From Idiomarina sp. X4 (lineage in GTDB: Bacteria; Pseudomonadota; Gammaproteobacteria; Enterobacterales; Alteromonadaceae): DNA of 64,000 nucleotides. The position numbers and the translations under genes were made by a program. The stretch covers positions 620,001 to 684,000 of the forward strand of contig NZ_CP025000.1 of NCBI RefSeq assembly GCF_002808045.1. The letters are read 5' to 3'. The notes beneath the pieces were generated by a model. The model did not search any database. It saw only the letters and a program-made list of their open reading frames with translations, and had not been told where the DNA came from. Below are positions 7,397 to 16,262 of this stretch, piece by piece (the stretch's first letter is position 1; each line of letters begins with the position of its first letter).

Positions 7397-8733
7397 GATA
7401 AGCCCTCTTTTTGACTGCGGCGCTGGTAATACTCAATGGGGTGGCTTGGCCATAACCAGAGCACAAAGCGGGTCAGCCATTCGTCCAGGTACAACCCTGC
7501 GTTTAAGGTGATAAACCAACGTTGGCTAAGGCTGTGCGACGGCGTGTGGTGCACTAACCAGTAGGTAAAGGCAAAGGCATTGAACAGCAGTGCGATGAGC
7601 GGCTCCAACCAGGGGTGCGTCAGCTGTTGTGGCTCTATAGCCTGTTGCGCCAGTGCTCCCAGTGCAAGGTAAACAGCGATAGTAAGCACTGACACACCGA
7701 CTCGTAACAGCGGTTGGTAAAGGTTCATCCATATGGTGGTAAGCGCCATCGCCAGCAGCGCTGACGGTAACCATTTCGGGTCATTCAGCCACCACCAGCA
7801 GGCGGCAGCAACAATAGCCTGAAAGGCGATGAATATGACACCAACACGCCACAGTGAGCGGGCTTGCGGTTGCCTGATAATAGCGACCTCGCTAACCGAC
7901 AGAAACGCGTGGGCTTTATAAACCGAGTGCGCGACTAAGTGCAGTAAGGCTAAGTCGTAATAGCCCAGACCTATTTCCAAGAGCATCAGCCCCATTTGTG
8001 CGCAGGTCGACCAGGCGAGGCGGACTTTTATGCTGATGCGGGTCGCCATAATGAGTGCCGCGAAACAGCAAGAGGCGGCGGACACTAAGCAGAGTAACCA
8101 GACAGCGACGGTGCTGTTGCCCCAGATAGGTGTGGTGGCGAGTAGCAGAAAGCCGCCTAAATTAATGATGCCCGCGTGCAGCAAGGCGGATACCGGTGTT
8201 GGCGCTTCGACGACCTGAATCAGCCAGCCGTGCAAAGGTAACTGAGCACACTTTATTAGAGCCGCCATGACCAGACAGAGCGCGGCGACGTGTTGAATCA
8301 GTGACGGCGTTGCATTGGTTGCGGTATTGGCTGCGGTGACGCTTTGTAAGATAGTGTCGAGCTGTAAGCTGCCGGTGTGCAGGTACATGAGCAAAAGTGC
8401 GGTACCGAGGAAAGTTTCCGAGCAGCGCGCCAGAATGAATTTTTTATGGGCAGCGAGCACGGCGCGATCACGCTCCGGGTAGAACATGAGCAGGCTGTGC
8501 AGTTGCAGGCTTATTGCCATCCAGGCGGCAAAAAAAACAATGATGTTGTTACTGACAATGAGTATGAGAACGGCGGTCAGGCAGCCAATCAGTTTGGTGA
8601 TAAATGAGCGACGACGCGGATCCAGCCGGAAGTTGGTTCGGGCGTAGTTGGTGACCACGAAGGCCAAAACGACGACCAATGCCAGTAACACCGGGCGTAT
8701 ACCTGAAAATGTGAGCCATTCTGTCAATAACAC
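7393..8733 (-). CDS. dabB: Inorganic-carbon transporter membrane subunit DabB (NuoL/MrpA-like)
   Basis: 446-residue polytopic membrane protein of the proton-conducting complex I/Mrp antiporter family, shorter than NuoL. Predicted helices run from the N-terminus (RPVLLALVVVLAFVVTNY) to about residue 400. The conserved segment KCAQLPLHGWLIQVVEAPTPVSALLHAGIINLGG is present, with lysine and histidine in the proton path. It partners DabA, whose start overlaps its stop (ATGA). The start is a GTG at 8733, with GAGG about 10 nt upstream. It is divergent from the LysR gene, which suggests regulation from the shared gap at 8734-8994. Confidence 0.88.
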   Translation of the reverse strand: MLLTEWLTFSGIRPVLLALVVVLAFVVTNYARTNFRLDPRRRSFITKLIGCLTAVLILIVSNNIIVFFAAWMAISLQLHSLLMFYPERDRAVLAAHKKFILARCSETFLGTALLLMYLHTGSLQLDTILQSVTAANTATNATPSLIQHVAALCLVMAALIKCAQLPLHGWLIQVVEAPTPVSALLHAGIINLGGFLLLATTPIWGNSTVAVWLLCLVSAASCCFAALIMATRISIKVRLAWSTCAQMGLMLLEIGLGYYDLALLHLVAHSVYKAHAFLSVSEVAIIRQPQARSLWRVGVIFIAFQAIVAAACWWWLNDPKWLPSALLAMALTTIWMNLYQPLLRVGVSVLTIAVYLALGALAQQAIEPQQLTHPWLEPLIALLFNAFAFTYWLVHHTPSHSLSQRWFITLNAGLYLDEWLTRFVLWLWPSHPIEYYQRRSQKEGLS

Positions 8734-8866
8734 GTCGTTGGTACCTCGTTTGGAGGGTTTTATGTTGACGCGAATTATGGATGTTTTGTTGATGTTAAGT
8801 AAAATAGATATATATTATGTTTTCGTTCTATTTTTATTAACAGTTATAACCTGATGCACCGCTTTT

Positions 8867-8979
8867 GTAGCCTGATGCTATTGCATCAGGTGCGATCTCT
8901 CCGGCGGCAAATTGTGCGAAAATAATTGCGCGATGGCCGCGGAGGCGGCATCTCACCTGACGTAATAACGTCAGGCTAC
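8867..8979. repeat. Composite REP element between dabB and the LysR gene
   Basis: TGC-type REP with plus head (8867-8892), a 61-bp spacer and a CGT-type REP with minus head (8954-8979). The spacer (GCGATCTCTCCGGCGGCAAA and onward) resembles those of the elements at 9959, 10638 and 18869. Here the element occupies a divergent promoter region and ends 15 nt before the LysR start. Confidence 0.88.
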
Positions 8980-8994
8980 GCGATAGAGGACAAC

Positions 8995-9861
8995 ATGAAT
9001 TACAAACATCTGTTTTATTTTTGGCATGTGGCGGAAAATGGCCACTTAACGCAAACGGCGCAGAAGCTGCATGTGTCGCAATCGGCGTTGTCGGCGCAGA
9101 TTAAACAACTGGAAGAATGGTTTGGTACCCCGTTGTTTGAGCGCCAGGGGCGTCAGCTTGTGCTGACCGAAGCCGGTTATATTGCACGCCAATACGCCAG
9201 CCGAATTTTTCACGAAGGTGAAAGCCTGGTGAATCAGTTGAAGCATGGTCAAACCGGTGACGACGTGGTGATTCGTATTGGTCATGCCTCAACTATGTCA
9301 CGCAACTTTGTCGAGGCCTTTATTAATGACTTGGTGCACCAGCAGAAGGTGAATTATCGACTGCACTCAATGACGCCCGACCAGTTGTTTAATGAATTGG
9401 CGAATCATCAAATTGATATTGCGCTGGCAAATACCAACGTACGCGGCAGTGACAAGCAACTTTGGCAAAGCCGTTTGCTGGCTAGGCAGCCGGTGTCGGT
9501 GATTGGACCCGTTGGGCGTGATATTGAGCGGTTAACCTCTGAGGCATTGGTGGGGCAAAATTGGGTATTGCCCCCGGAAAATATGCCGCTTCGATCCGCC
9601 TTTGATATGCTCAGCGCCGAATACAACTGGCAGCCTAGGGTATTGGCCGAAGCCGACGACATGGCCATGCTGCGTCTGCTTGCCCGTGACACCGGCGCAT
9701 TGGCCGTCATTCCCGACGTTGTTGTGCGTGACGAGCTGACCGGCGGCCAGCTCAAACGCTACCTGACATTACCTAACGTCTTCGAGCACTTCTACGCCAT
9801 TACCCTAAAACGTCCCTTCGAACACCCCATGGTCGCCCAACTACTGCAACGATTCGGGTGA
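8995..9861 (+). CDS. LysR-family transcriptional regulator (NhaR-like), probable dab operon regulator
   Basis: 289-residue LysR regulator. I start at the ATG at 8995, preceded by AGAGGA. The open frame upstream only reads through a REP. The N-terminus MNYKHLFYFWHVAENGHLTQTAQKLHVSQSALSAQIKQLE is a winged HTH, and its YKHLFYFWHV opening resembles NhaR. The effector-binding domain occupies residues 90-289. It is divergent from dabBA, the usual geometry for a LysR regulator and its target. NhaR itself responds to Na+. Whether this protein senses ions, pH or bicarbonate cannot be read from the sequence. Confidence 0.85.
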   Translation: MNYKHLFYFWHVAENGHLTQTAQKLHVSQSALSAQIKQLEEWFGTPLFERQGRQLVLTEAGYIARQYASRIFHEGESLVNQLKHGQTGDDVVIRIGHASTMSRNFVEAFINDLVHQQKVNYRLHSMTPDQLFNELANHQIDIALANTNVRGSDKQLWQSRLLARQPVSVIGPVGRDIERLTSEALVGQNWVLPPENMPLRSAFDMLSAEYNWQPRVLAEADDMAMLRLLARDTGALAVIPDVVVRDELTGGQLKRYLTLPNVFEHFYAITLKRPFEHPMVAQLLQRFG

Positions 9862-9875
9862 TAATACCCGAATCG
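9850..9875 (+). terminator. Strong hairpin at the end of the LysR gene
   Basis: Perfect 10-bp stem (CGATTCGGGT with ACCCGAATCG) and a 6-nt loop that overlaps the LysR stop codon. There is no T-tract, so it may protect the 3' end rather than terminate intrinsically. Confidence 0.4.
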
Positions 9876-9899
9876 ATGCAAGATGCTGTCGGCACCGCT

Positions 9900-9984
9900 C
9901 CTGACGTAAATAACGTCAGGCTACATGCGTGTAGGTCGTAGCCTGATAAAGCCCCCATGTAGCCTGATGCTATTGCATCAGGTG
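9900..9984. repeat. REP cluster upstream of the HigBA-type module
   Basis: CGT-type REP with minus head (9900-9924), an incomplete plus head GTAGCCTGATAAAG from 9938, and a full TGC-type plus REP (9959-9984). The two plus heads are 21 bp apart. The sequence after 9984 resembles the left part of the composite spacer but has no right-hand REP, so this may be a truncated composite. Confidence 0.82.
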
Positions 9985-10027
9985 CGATCTGTCCGACGGT
10001 GAATTATGCCCGAATAAACTTGCTAAA

Positions 10028-10045
10028 TGTAATTTATAAACTACA
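10028..10045. promoter_or_regulatory. Palindrome abutting the toxin start (probable TA operator)
   Basis: TGTAATTTATAAACTACA matches its own reverse complement at 16 of 18 positions and ends directly before the ATG at 10046. It contains a -10-like TATAAA and leaves no room for a Shine-Dalgarno sequence. It is a likely site for autorepression by the antitoxin. Confidence 0.5.
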
Positions 10046-10372
10046 ATGACTTTATCTGTATATGAGAGCTATAAGTTTGAGCGTTGGTTGTCAGGTATTA
10101 AAGACTCGAAGATAAAAGGCCGTATAATTTCTCGAATTAACAGGCTAATTCAAGGCATGCCTGGTGATGTGAAACCTATCGGGCATGGTCTCAGTGAGCT
10201 TCGCTTACATTTTGGTTCTGGATATCGAGTTTACTTATATGAGGATCAGGGCGTACTTATTCTTCTGTTGGCCGGAGGAGATAAGAACAGTCAAAAGCGA
10301 GACATTCAAGTGGCTCATCGCCTTTATGAAAAATGGAGTAAAGAGCATGGCAACAACTTTCAAAAAATTTGA
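10046..10372 (+). CDS. RelE/ParE-superfamily toxin (HigB/HI1419-like)
   Basis: 108-residue toxin of the Gp49-like addiction-module family, small RelE-fold proteins that usually cut mRNA at the ribosome. Typical features are KFERWLSGIKDSKIKGRIISRINRL at the N-terminus, ELRLHFGSGYRVYLYEDQGVLILLLAGGDKNSQKRDI in the core and the C-terminal AHRLYEKW. It overlaps the antitoxin gene by 26 bp. No clear ribosome binding site precedes the ATG, and the palindrome at 10028-10045 abuts it. The toxin-first order is normal for this subfamily. Confidence 0.87.
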   Translation: MTLSVYESYKFERWLSGIKDSKIKGRIISRINRLIQGMPGDVKPIGHGLSELRLHFGSGYRVYLYEDQGVLILLLAGGDKNSQKRDIQVAHRLYEKWSKEHGNNFQKI

Positions 10373-10628
10373 TGCGCACTCACATTTAAAAGACGCAGAC
10401 TCTGTTGCCGCTTTTGTCGCTGATGCGCTGGAAACAGAAGATGCGGCTTATATTGCTAATGCGTTAGGTATTGCAGCCCGAGCGGAAGGTATGGCGGAAC
10501 TGGCCAGAAAAACGGGCTTATCCCGAGAGCAGCTATACCGTTCGTTTAGTAAAAAAGGGAACCCGACACTTAAGAGTGTGTTAGCAGTTACTAAAGCGCT
10601 AGGCATTAAAATAACTGCTGTGACCTGA
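10347..10628 (+). CDS. HTH antitoxin of the HI1420 family
   Basis: 93-residue partner of the preceding toxin. I start at the ATG at 10347 (MATTFKKFDAHSHLKDADSV), inside the toxin's 3' end. Earlier in-frame codons lie within the toxin coding sequence. AAFVADALETEDAAYIANALGIAARAEGMAELARKTGLSREQLYRSFSKKGNPTLKSVLAVTKALG is the characteristic N-terminal region followed by an HTH. It binds and inhibits the toxin and probably represses the pair. A composite REP element begins 9 nt after the stop. Confidence 0.87.
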   Translation: MATTFKKFDAHSHLKDADSVAAFVADALETEDAAYIANALGIAARAEGMAELARKTGLSREQLYRSFSKKGNPTLKSVLAVTKALGIKITAVT

Positions 10629-10637
10629 TCGTGCTGA

Positions 10638-10770
10638 GTAGCCTGATGCTATTGCATCAGGTTCGCTCTTTCCTTCGATAAATTATGTGCAAATAGATAT
10701 GCGGTAGTAAAACCGTCGACACCTCACCTGACGTAATAACGTCAGGCTACATTATGGTGTGTCAGGTTAT
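10638..10770. repeat. Composite REP element plus degenerate head between higA and purL
   Basis: TGC-type plus REP (10638-10662), 62-bp spacer, CGT-type minus REP (10725-10750). A degenerate minus head ATAACCTGAC (10761-10770) sits 20 bp beyond and contains the TAA stop of purL (10767-10769). It separates two convergent genes. Confidence 0.87.
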
Positions 10771-13700
10771 CCGAGGTGTTTGCGGGCGTTGCGGAACATG
10801 CGCATCCATGGGCTGTCTTCGCCCCATTCGTCTGGGTGCCAGCTGTTGGCAACGGTGCGGAAAACGCGTTCCGGGTGCGGCATCATGGCGGTGACGCGGC
10901 CATCTTCGCTGGTCACAGCAGTGATACCTTGCGGCGAGCCGTTCGGGTTCGCCGGGTACTGCTCGGCCACTTCGCCCCAGTTGTCGATGTAACGCAGTGC
11001 GACCTGAGCGTTCTGCTCTAACTGGCTTTGTTGCTGTGCGTTAGCAAACTCCGCGCGGCCTTCGCCGTGTGATACGGCAATTGGCATACGCGAGCCTGCC
11101 ATGTCTCCTAAGAAAACCGACGCAGACTTTTGCACTTCCACCAGGCTGAAGCGGGCTTCAAAGCGCTCGCTGCGGTTGGTGACAAAACGCGGCCAGTGGT
11201 CGGTACCCGGAATCAGCGATTTTAACGTCGACAACATTTGGCAACCGTTGCACACGCCCAGCGCCAACGTATCATCGCGATTAAAGAAGGCTTCAAATTG
11301 TTCGCGCGCGCGGTCATTAAACAGAATGGACTTAGCCCAGCCTTCGCCGGCGCCCAGCACGTCACCGTACGAGAATCCGCCACAGGCTGCCAGTGCCTGC
11401 ATGTCTTCCAACGATACACGTCCGGCTAAAATGTCACTCATGTGTACGTCAACCGCTTCGAAGCCGGCACGGTCGAATGCCGCCGCCATTTCATAGTGCG
11501 AGTTCACGCCCTGCTCACGCAAGATCGCCACTTTCGGTGAAACACCTTTAGCAATATAAGGCGCCGCAATATCTTCTGCCGGATCAAAGGTTAAGTCCGC
11601 TTGTAAGCCCGGGTTATCGGCACGTTGTTTCAAGCGGAATTCTTCGTCAGCACACACTGGGTTGTCGCGCAGGCTCTGCATTTGATGCGTTGTTTCGGCC
11701 CATACCGTACGCCAGTGCGTACGACTTTGAGCCAATACGTTTTTGCCTTCCCGGGTAAAGACAATAGCGTCTTCATTGGTTGGCTCACCAATGCGCTTTA
11801 CGCAGTCGCTTAAACCGGCTGACGCGTATGCATCCATGACGTTTTGATACTGCTCGTCGCTCACCTGAATAACCGCGCCCAATTCTTCATTGAACAGTGC
11901 CGCCAGGTTATTTTCGCCAAGCTCATCTAACGCGACATTCACACCGCAGTTACCAGCAAAAGCCATTTCCGCCACGGTGCCGAACAAACCGCCGTCGGAA
12001 CGGTCATGGTAAGCCAGCAACCGCCCTTCAGTGACCAGTTGCTGCGTGGTATTGAAAAACGCTTTGAATACGTTGGTGTCGTCGAGATCCGGCGTTTCTT
12101 TACCCAGCTGCTGATACACTTGCGCCAGCGCAGAGCCGCCCAAACGGTTCTTGCCCTGACCTAAGTCAATAAGTACCAGATGCGACTGTCCTTTGTCGGT
12201 GCGCAACTGCGGCGTCAATGTCGCCCGAATGTCATTCACGCGACCAAAGGCCGTGATAATTAAGCTTAACGGTGCAGTGACTGCTTTGTCTTCGCCATCG
12301 TCCTGCCACTGGGTTTTCATCGACATTGAGTCTTTACCCACCGGAATGGTGATGCCCAGTTCCGGACATAACTCTTCACCCACCGCTTTCACGGCTTCGT
12401 ATAGGCCCGCGTCTTCGCCCGGGTGGCCGGCGGCTGACATCCAGTTCGCCGACAATTTAATGCGTTTTAAGTCGCCAATATCAGCGGCGGCAATGTTGGT
12501 TAATGACTCGGCGACAGCCATGCGTGCCGATGCGCCAAAGTTCAATAAAGCCAGCGGTGTACGCTCGCCCATGGCCATGGCTTCACCGTGATAGCTGTCA
12601 TAACTGGCGGCGGTTACCGCAACGTCTGCGACCGGAATTTGCCACGGGCCAACCATTTGGTCGCGCGCCACCAGACCGGTAACACTGCGGTCACCAATGG
12701 TAATCAGGAAGGTTTTCTCGGCGATAGCCGGTAAGCGCAATAAGCGGTCTGCAGCGTCATTAATATCGACACCTTCTAAGTGCAAATCGACACCGCTTGC
12801 TTGCTTGGTTTCAACATCACGGTGCATTTTCGGCGGCTTGCCAAGCAGAATATCCAACGATAGGTCGATAGGCTGATTAGAGAACTTAGCGTCGTTCAGC
12901 AATACCGTCAGCTCTTCGGTGGCTTCACCAATGACGGCGTACTCGGCACGTTCGCGTTCGCAAATCGCTTCAAAACGCGCCAGGTTTTCCGGTGCGATGG
13001 CAATAACGTAGCGCTCTTGCGACTCGTTACACCAAATTTCCAGTGGCGTCATGCCCGGCTCGTCGTTCGGAATGTCACGCAGCTCGAACTTACCACCGCG
13101 CCCGCCGTCGCTGACCAGTTCCGGCATGGCATTCGACAAACCGCCGGCGCCCACGTCATGAATGAAAGCAATCGGGTTTTCAGCGCCCAGCTGCCAGCAG
13201 CGGTCAATCACTTCCTGACAACGGCGTTCCATTTCCGGGTTTTCACGTTGTACAGAAGCAAAGTCTAAGTCTTCAGTCGATTCACCCGACGCCATGGAGG
13301 ATGCCGCGCCGCCGCCCAAGCCAATGTTCATTGCCGGACCACCTAACACGACTAACTTAGCGCCAACCGGGATGTCCCCTTTTTGGACATGCGCTTCGCG
13401 AATGTTACCCATACCTCCGGCTATCATAATCGGCTTGTGATACCCGCGTGTTTCAAGGCCGTTATGGCTGTCGACGGTTTGCTCGTAGGTACGGAAATAC
13501 CCCGTCAGCGCCGGACGACCAAATTCGTTATTAAAAGCAGCGCCGCCTAATGGGCCTTCCAGCATAATGTCCAGTGCTGACACAATGCGCGCTGGCTTGC
13601 CGTAGTTTTCTTCCCACGGTTGCCTGAACCCCGGAATGTTCAGGTTCGAGACACTAAAGCCCACCAAACCGGCTTTCGGTTTTGAGCCCACGCCTGTGGC

Positions 13701-14654
13701 GCCTTCATCACGAATTTCACCGCCGGAGCCAGTTGCGGCACCCGGGTATGGCGAAATCGCGGTTGGGTGGTTGTGCGTTTCTACTTTCATAAGAATATGC
13801 ACAGGCTCGTGATGGTAGCCATAGCTCATGCTGTCCGGCTGCGGGTAAAAGCGCCCGGCTTCGTGGCCCTCCATAACGGCGGCGTTGTCTTTGTACGCAG
13901 AAAGCACGTAGTCTGGCGTGGTTTCGAAGGTGTTTTTAATCATTTTGAACAGCGACTTAGGCTGCTCTTTACCGTCAATAGTCCAGTCGGCGTTGAAGAT
14001 TTTATGGCGGCAGTGCTCAGAGTTGGCCTGAGCGAACATATAGAGTTCGATGTCGTTCGGATTACGTTCAAGCTTCTGGAAGTTTTCGACAAGGTAGTCA
14101 ATTTCATCGTCGGCCAGCGCCAGACCTAAATTGATATTTGCTTGCGCCAACGCCTCGCGCCCGCCCGCTAAGATATCAACAGACGACAATGGCTGAGGCT
14201 CCTGTGTACTGAACAACTGGCGCGCGTCGTCCATGTCGTACAGGACACTTTCGGTCATGCGATCGTGCAATAACGCAGCAGCTTGTTTCAGTTCTTCAGC
14301 AGACAAGTCGCCTTTTAAGTAATACGCGGTGCCACGCTCCACTCTGTGGATGTTTTTTAAACCACAGTTGTGCGCAATATCGGTCGCTTTCGATGCCCAG
14401 GGAGAAATGGTGCCAATACGTGGAGTGACTAAAATGAGCGCGCCTTCTGGCTCATGAGCGGGCAATTCCGGGCCGTATTTCAATAATTGCACCAATACTG
14501 AACGATGTTCGTCGGTCAGCTCATTGTGCAAATCTACGAAATGCTGGTACTCGGCATAAAGTTCGTTAACCGGCAAGCCGGCTTGTTTCAGTTGCTCGAG
14601 TTGCTTCGTTGTTTTAAAGGCTGATAAGGCTGGTGCACCGCGGTAGATTTCCAC
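10767..14654 (-). CDS. purL: Phosphoribosylformylglycinamidine synthase (large type)
   Basis: Catalyses the ATP- and glutamine-dependent conversion of FGAR to FGAM in purine synthesis. I start at the GTG at 14654, preceded by GGAG, giving 1295 aa, the same length as E. coli PurL. The open frame begins at a TTG 15 nt earlier. Domains in order: N-terminal PurS-like domain, linker, two AIRS-type ATP-binding halves ([21 protein letters not shown] near residue 295; [17 protein letters not shown]), and a C-terminal class I glutaminase. The glutaminase has the nucleophile in LGVCNGCQM and the histidine in [10 protein letters not shown]. All parts look intact. It is a single gene with its own promoter. 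Confidence 0.96.
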   Translation of the reverse strand: MEIYRGAPALSAFKTTKQLEQLKQAGLPVNELYAEYQHFVDLHNELTDEHRSVLVQLLKYGPELPAHEPEGALILVTPRIGTISPWASKATDIAHNCGLKNIHRVERGTAYYLKGDLSAEELKQAAALLHDRMTESVLYDMDDARQLFSTQEPQPLSSVDILAGGREALAQANINLGLALADDEIDYLVENFQKLERNPNDIELYMFAQANSEHCRHKIFNADWTIDGKEQPKSLFKMIKNTFETTPDYVLSAYKDNAAVMEGHEAGRFYPQPDSMSYGYHHEPVHILMKVETHNHPTAISPYPGAATGSGGEIRDEGATGVGSKPKAGLVGFSVSNLNIPGFRQPWEENYGKPARIVSALDIMLEGPLGGAAFNNEFGRPALTGYFRTYEQTVDSHNGLETRGYHKPIMIAGGMGNIREAHVQKGDIPVGAKLVVLGGPAMNIGLGGGAASSMASGESTEDLDFASVQRENPEMERRCQEVIDRCWQLGAENPIAFIHDVGAGGLSNAMPELVSDGGRGGKFELRDIPNDEPGMTPLEIWCNESQERYVIAIAPENLARFEAICERERAEYAVIGEATEELTVLLNDAKFSNQPIDLSLDILLGKPPKMHRDVETKQASGVDLHLEGVDINDAADRLLRLPAIAEKTFLITIGDRSVTGLVARDQMVGPWQIPVADVAVTAASYDSYHGEAMAMGERTPLALLNFGASARMAVAESLTNIAAADIGDLKRIKLSANWMSAAGHPGEDAGLYEAVKAVGEELCPELGITIPVGKDSMSMKTQWQDDGEDKAVTAPLSLIITAFGRVNDIRATLTPQLRTDKGQSHLVLIDLGQGKNRLGGSALAQVYQQLGKETPDLDDTNVFKAFFNTTQQLVTEGRLLAYHDRSDGGLFGTVAEMAFAGNCGVNVALDELGENNLAALFNEELGAVIQVSDEQYQNVMDAYASAGLSDCVKRIGEPTNEDAIVFTREGKNVLAQSRTHWRTVWAETTHQMQSLRDNPVCADEEFRLKQRADNPGLQADLTFDPAEDIAAPYIAKGVSPKVAILREQGVNSHYEMAAAFDRAGFEAVDVHMSDILAGRVSLEDMQALAACGGFSYGDVLGAGEGWAKSILFNDRAREQFEAFFNRDDTLALGVCNGCQMLSTLKSLIPGTDHWPRFVTNRSERFEARFSLVEVQKSASVFLGDMAGSRMPIAVSHGEGRAEFANAQQQSQLEQNAQVALRYIDNWGEVAEQYPANPNGSPQGITAVTSEDGRVTAMMPHPERVFRTVANSWHPDEWGEDSPWMRMFRNARKHLG

Positions 14655-14692
14655 AAGCAAGGTCTCCAAAGCTGGGCGATTTTTGCTGGCGG

Positions 14693-14721
14693 ATTATACA
14701 GTACCCCGAAGGTATTGGAAA
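14693..14721 (-). promoter_or_regulatory. Predicted purL promoter
   Basis: The minus strand has TTTCCA (14716-14721), a 17-bp spacer and a perfect TATAAT (14693-14698). The predicted start is near 14686, about 30 nt before the GTG. I see no convincing PurR box. Confidence 0.6.
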
Positions 14722-14756
14722 GGCAGTTGGTCGTAGCTAGATGCTGACAATTGACC

Positions 14757-14876
14757 GTAGCCTGATGCTATTTCATCAGGTGAGATTTAGCTAACTGCAC
14801 CGCCGGAACAGTTGGGTGATGAAGGTTTAATGTGGGTAGTTGCGGCATCGCACCTGACGTAATAACGTCAGGCTAC
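14757..14876. repeat. Composite REP element upstream of purL
   Basis: TGC-type plus REP (14757-14782, one stem mismatch), 68-bp spacer, CGT-type minus REP (14851-14876). The minus head GTAG supplies the TAG stop of the 45-aa gene at 14873-14875. Confidence 0.87.
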
Positions 14877-15010
14877 TCGACTTTAGGTGTGCCTTCTTTC
14901 TGGACTAAGCGAAACCACTTTTCGCGGCGTTCAATAATGCGCTGACGGCGCTTGCGGATAACGGCACGGCGGCGGGAGTTATTTTCTCGTCTGAGGCGGT
15001 TGGCTCGCAT
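14873..15010 (-). CDS. Small arginine-rich protein of unknown function
   Basis: 45-residue open frame from the ATG at 15010, with AGG 9 nt upstream. The sequence is very basic (MRANRLRRENNSRRRAVI, RKRRQRIIERREKWFRLV) with about 14 arginines and a likely amphipathic helix. It could bind RNA or the ribosome, but I do not recognise a family. It lies 70 nt downstream of the RDD gene on the same strand and may be cotranscribed with it. The TAG stop is in the GTAG head of a REP, so the ancestral end may differ. A chance open frame is possible, but length, start signal and composition favour a real gene. Confidence 0.55.
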   Translation of the reverse strand: MRANRLRRENNSRRRAVIRKRRQRIIERREKWFRLVQKEGTPKVE

Positions 15011-15080
15011 AGACTTAGGCCTTTATTACGTTGAAAGACCTTTTCAGCTTACCTTGCCGCCCCAGTTTTTTGCAATGATT

Positions 15081-15533
15081 TTATGCCGACGGCTTTTTGA
15101 TGACTAAAGTGCCGGCCATAATGTCATGTAAACCCTGCTTTTTCTCGGTGAAGGCTATCATGATAAAACCAACCATGAGGAGAAGCGCTGACACAATTTT
15201 ACCCCAGTAACGACCATTGGCACGGCCAAAGCCGATTTGCTGACCGTTCATGTCGGTGACCTGCAGACCCAGAATTTTCTTGCCTGGTGTTGCCATCCAG
15301 CCAGAGATTTCAAAAATGGTGAAATACAACCACTGACCAACGATACCGATAACGTAACCGATACCACCGGCGACCATTTCAATATCACCCATTGGTGAAC
15401 CCGCAGCGCCCATAAATATACCGACGAAAATGCCGATAATGACACCGATAATGGTTAAGCCCAATTGCGTGATAATAGTGTCGATAATAGCTGCCGCTAA
15501 ACGTAGCCAAAAACCACCGTGATTAAATTCCAT
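15081..15533 (-). CDS. RDD-family membrane protein
   Basis: 150-residue inner-membrane protein. The N-terminal GGFWLRLAAAIIDTIITQLG carries the family Arg and Asp in helix 1. Two further helices follow (about 28-45 and 60-80, glycine-rich), then GWMATPGKKILGLQVTDMNGQQIG, the signature loop before the last helix at about residues 118-135. The molecular function of most RDD proteins is unknown, and some are linked to ion exchange. It is divergent from rfaH with a 120-bp shared promoter region. Confidence 0.85.
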   Translation of the reverse strand: MEFNHGGFWLRLAAAIIDTIITQLGLTIIGVIIGIFVGIFMGAAGSPMGDIEMVAGGIGYVIGIVGQWLYFTIFEISGWMATPGKKILGLQVTDMNGQQIGFGRANGRYWGKIVSALLLMVGFIMIAFTEKKQGLHDIMAGTLVIKKPSA

Positions 15534-15653
15534 TTGTTGCTCCGTATTGTTAATTTTGCGTTAAGATGCCTTGAGTAAACGCTCAAGTCAATACGCTTGC
15601 GTCGTATAGATTAATATGGAAAGATCCGCCGCCAATAAAGGAAAGGATGTGTT

Positions 15654-16151
15654 ATGAGCCAGCTCGACAGTGACGTTTGGTACGTTATTCGCACGAAGCC
15701 TAAGCAGGAAGAGCGTGCCGCATTAAACCTGGAAAACCAAGGGTTTGAGGTGTTTGCGCCCAAGTTAACGGTGAAAAAACTTCGTCGCGGCGTTCGTACG
15801 TCAGTTGTTGAGCCCATGTTTCCGAATTACTTGTTTGTAAAGCTGGACGATATCATTGAGCAGTTTTACAAAATACGCAGTACCTATGGTGTGGCTGGCG
15901 TTCTCAGGTTTGGTAACAACATTCCCAAAATTCCACAACAGTGGGTCGACGAAATGAAAGGCGTTGACGAGCTGACCGATGAACAAGCCCCGAAAGTGGG
16001 TGATAGCGTCGAAATTCAGCAAGGTCCGTTCCGTGGATTCCTTGCTAAAATTGTTCAGCTTGACGGCGAGTCACGATGCTTCGTGATGCTCGAGTGGATG
16101 CAAAAAGAAGTGAAAGCCAACTTCAGTTACAAAGAGCTGCAGTTTAAGTAG
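15654..16151 (+). CDS. rfaH: Transcription antitermination protein RfaH
   Basis: 165-residue NusG paralogue that joins RNA polymerase at ops sites, suppresses Rho-dependent termination and couples translation of long surface-polysaccharide operons. WYVIRTKPKQEERAALNLENQGFEVFAPKL is the NGN domain start. VEPMFPNYLFVKLD and RSTYGVAGVLRFG are typical of RfaH. A KOW domain with VQLDGESRCFVMLEWMQKE fills the C-terminus. Its predicted target is the ops site at 1306-1318. The stop codon TAG is the TAG of a REP head (16148-16151). GGAAAGGA upstream gives a good ribosome binding site. Confidence 0.92.
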   Translation: MSQLDSDVWYVIRTKPKQEERAALNLENQGFEVFAPKLTVKKLRRGVRTSVVEPMFPNYLFVKLDDIIEQFYKIRSTYGVAGVLRFGNNIPKIPQQWVDEMKGVDELTDEQAPKVGDSVEIQQGPFRGFLAKIVQLDGESRCFVMLEWMQKEVKANFSYKELQFK

Positions 16152-16255
16152 CCTGATGCTATTGCATCAGGTGCGGTTTTGTCATTTCCCACTTTGTTTA
16201 AATAATACGGAGGTGCGTTTTAGACATCGTACCTGACGTAATAACGTCAGGCTAC
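16148..16255. repeat. Composite REP element between convergent rfaH and the metalloprotease
   Basis: TGC-type plus REP (16148-16173), 56-bp spacer, CGT-type minus REP (16230-16255). It fills the whole gap: its left head overlaps the rfaH stop and its right head is 8 nt from the protease stop. Confidence 0.87.
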
Positions 16256-16262
16256 GGTAGCA

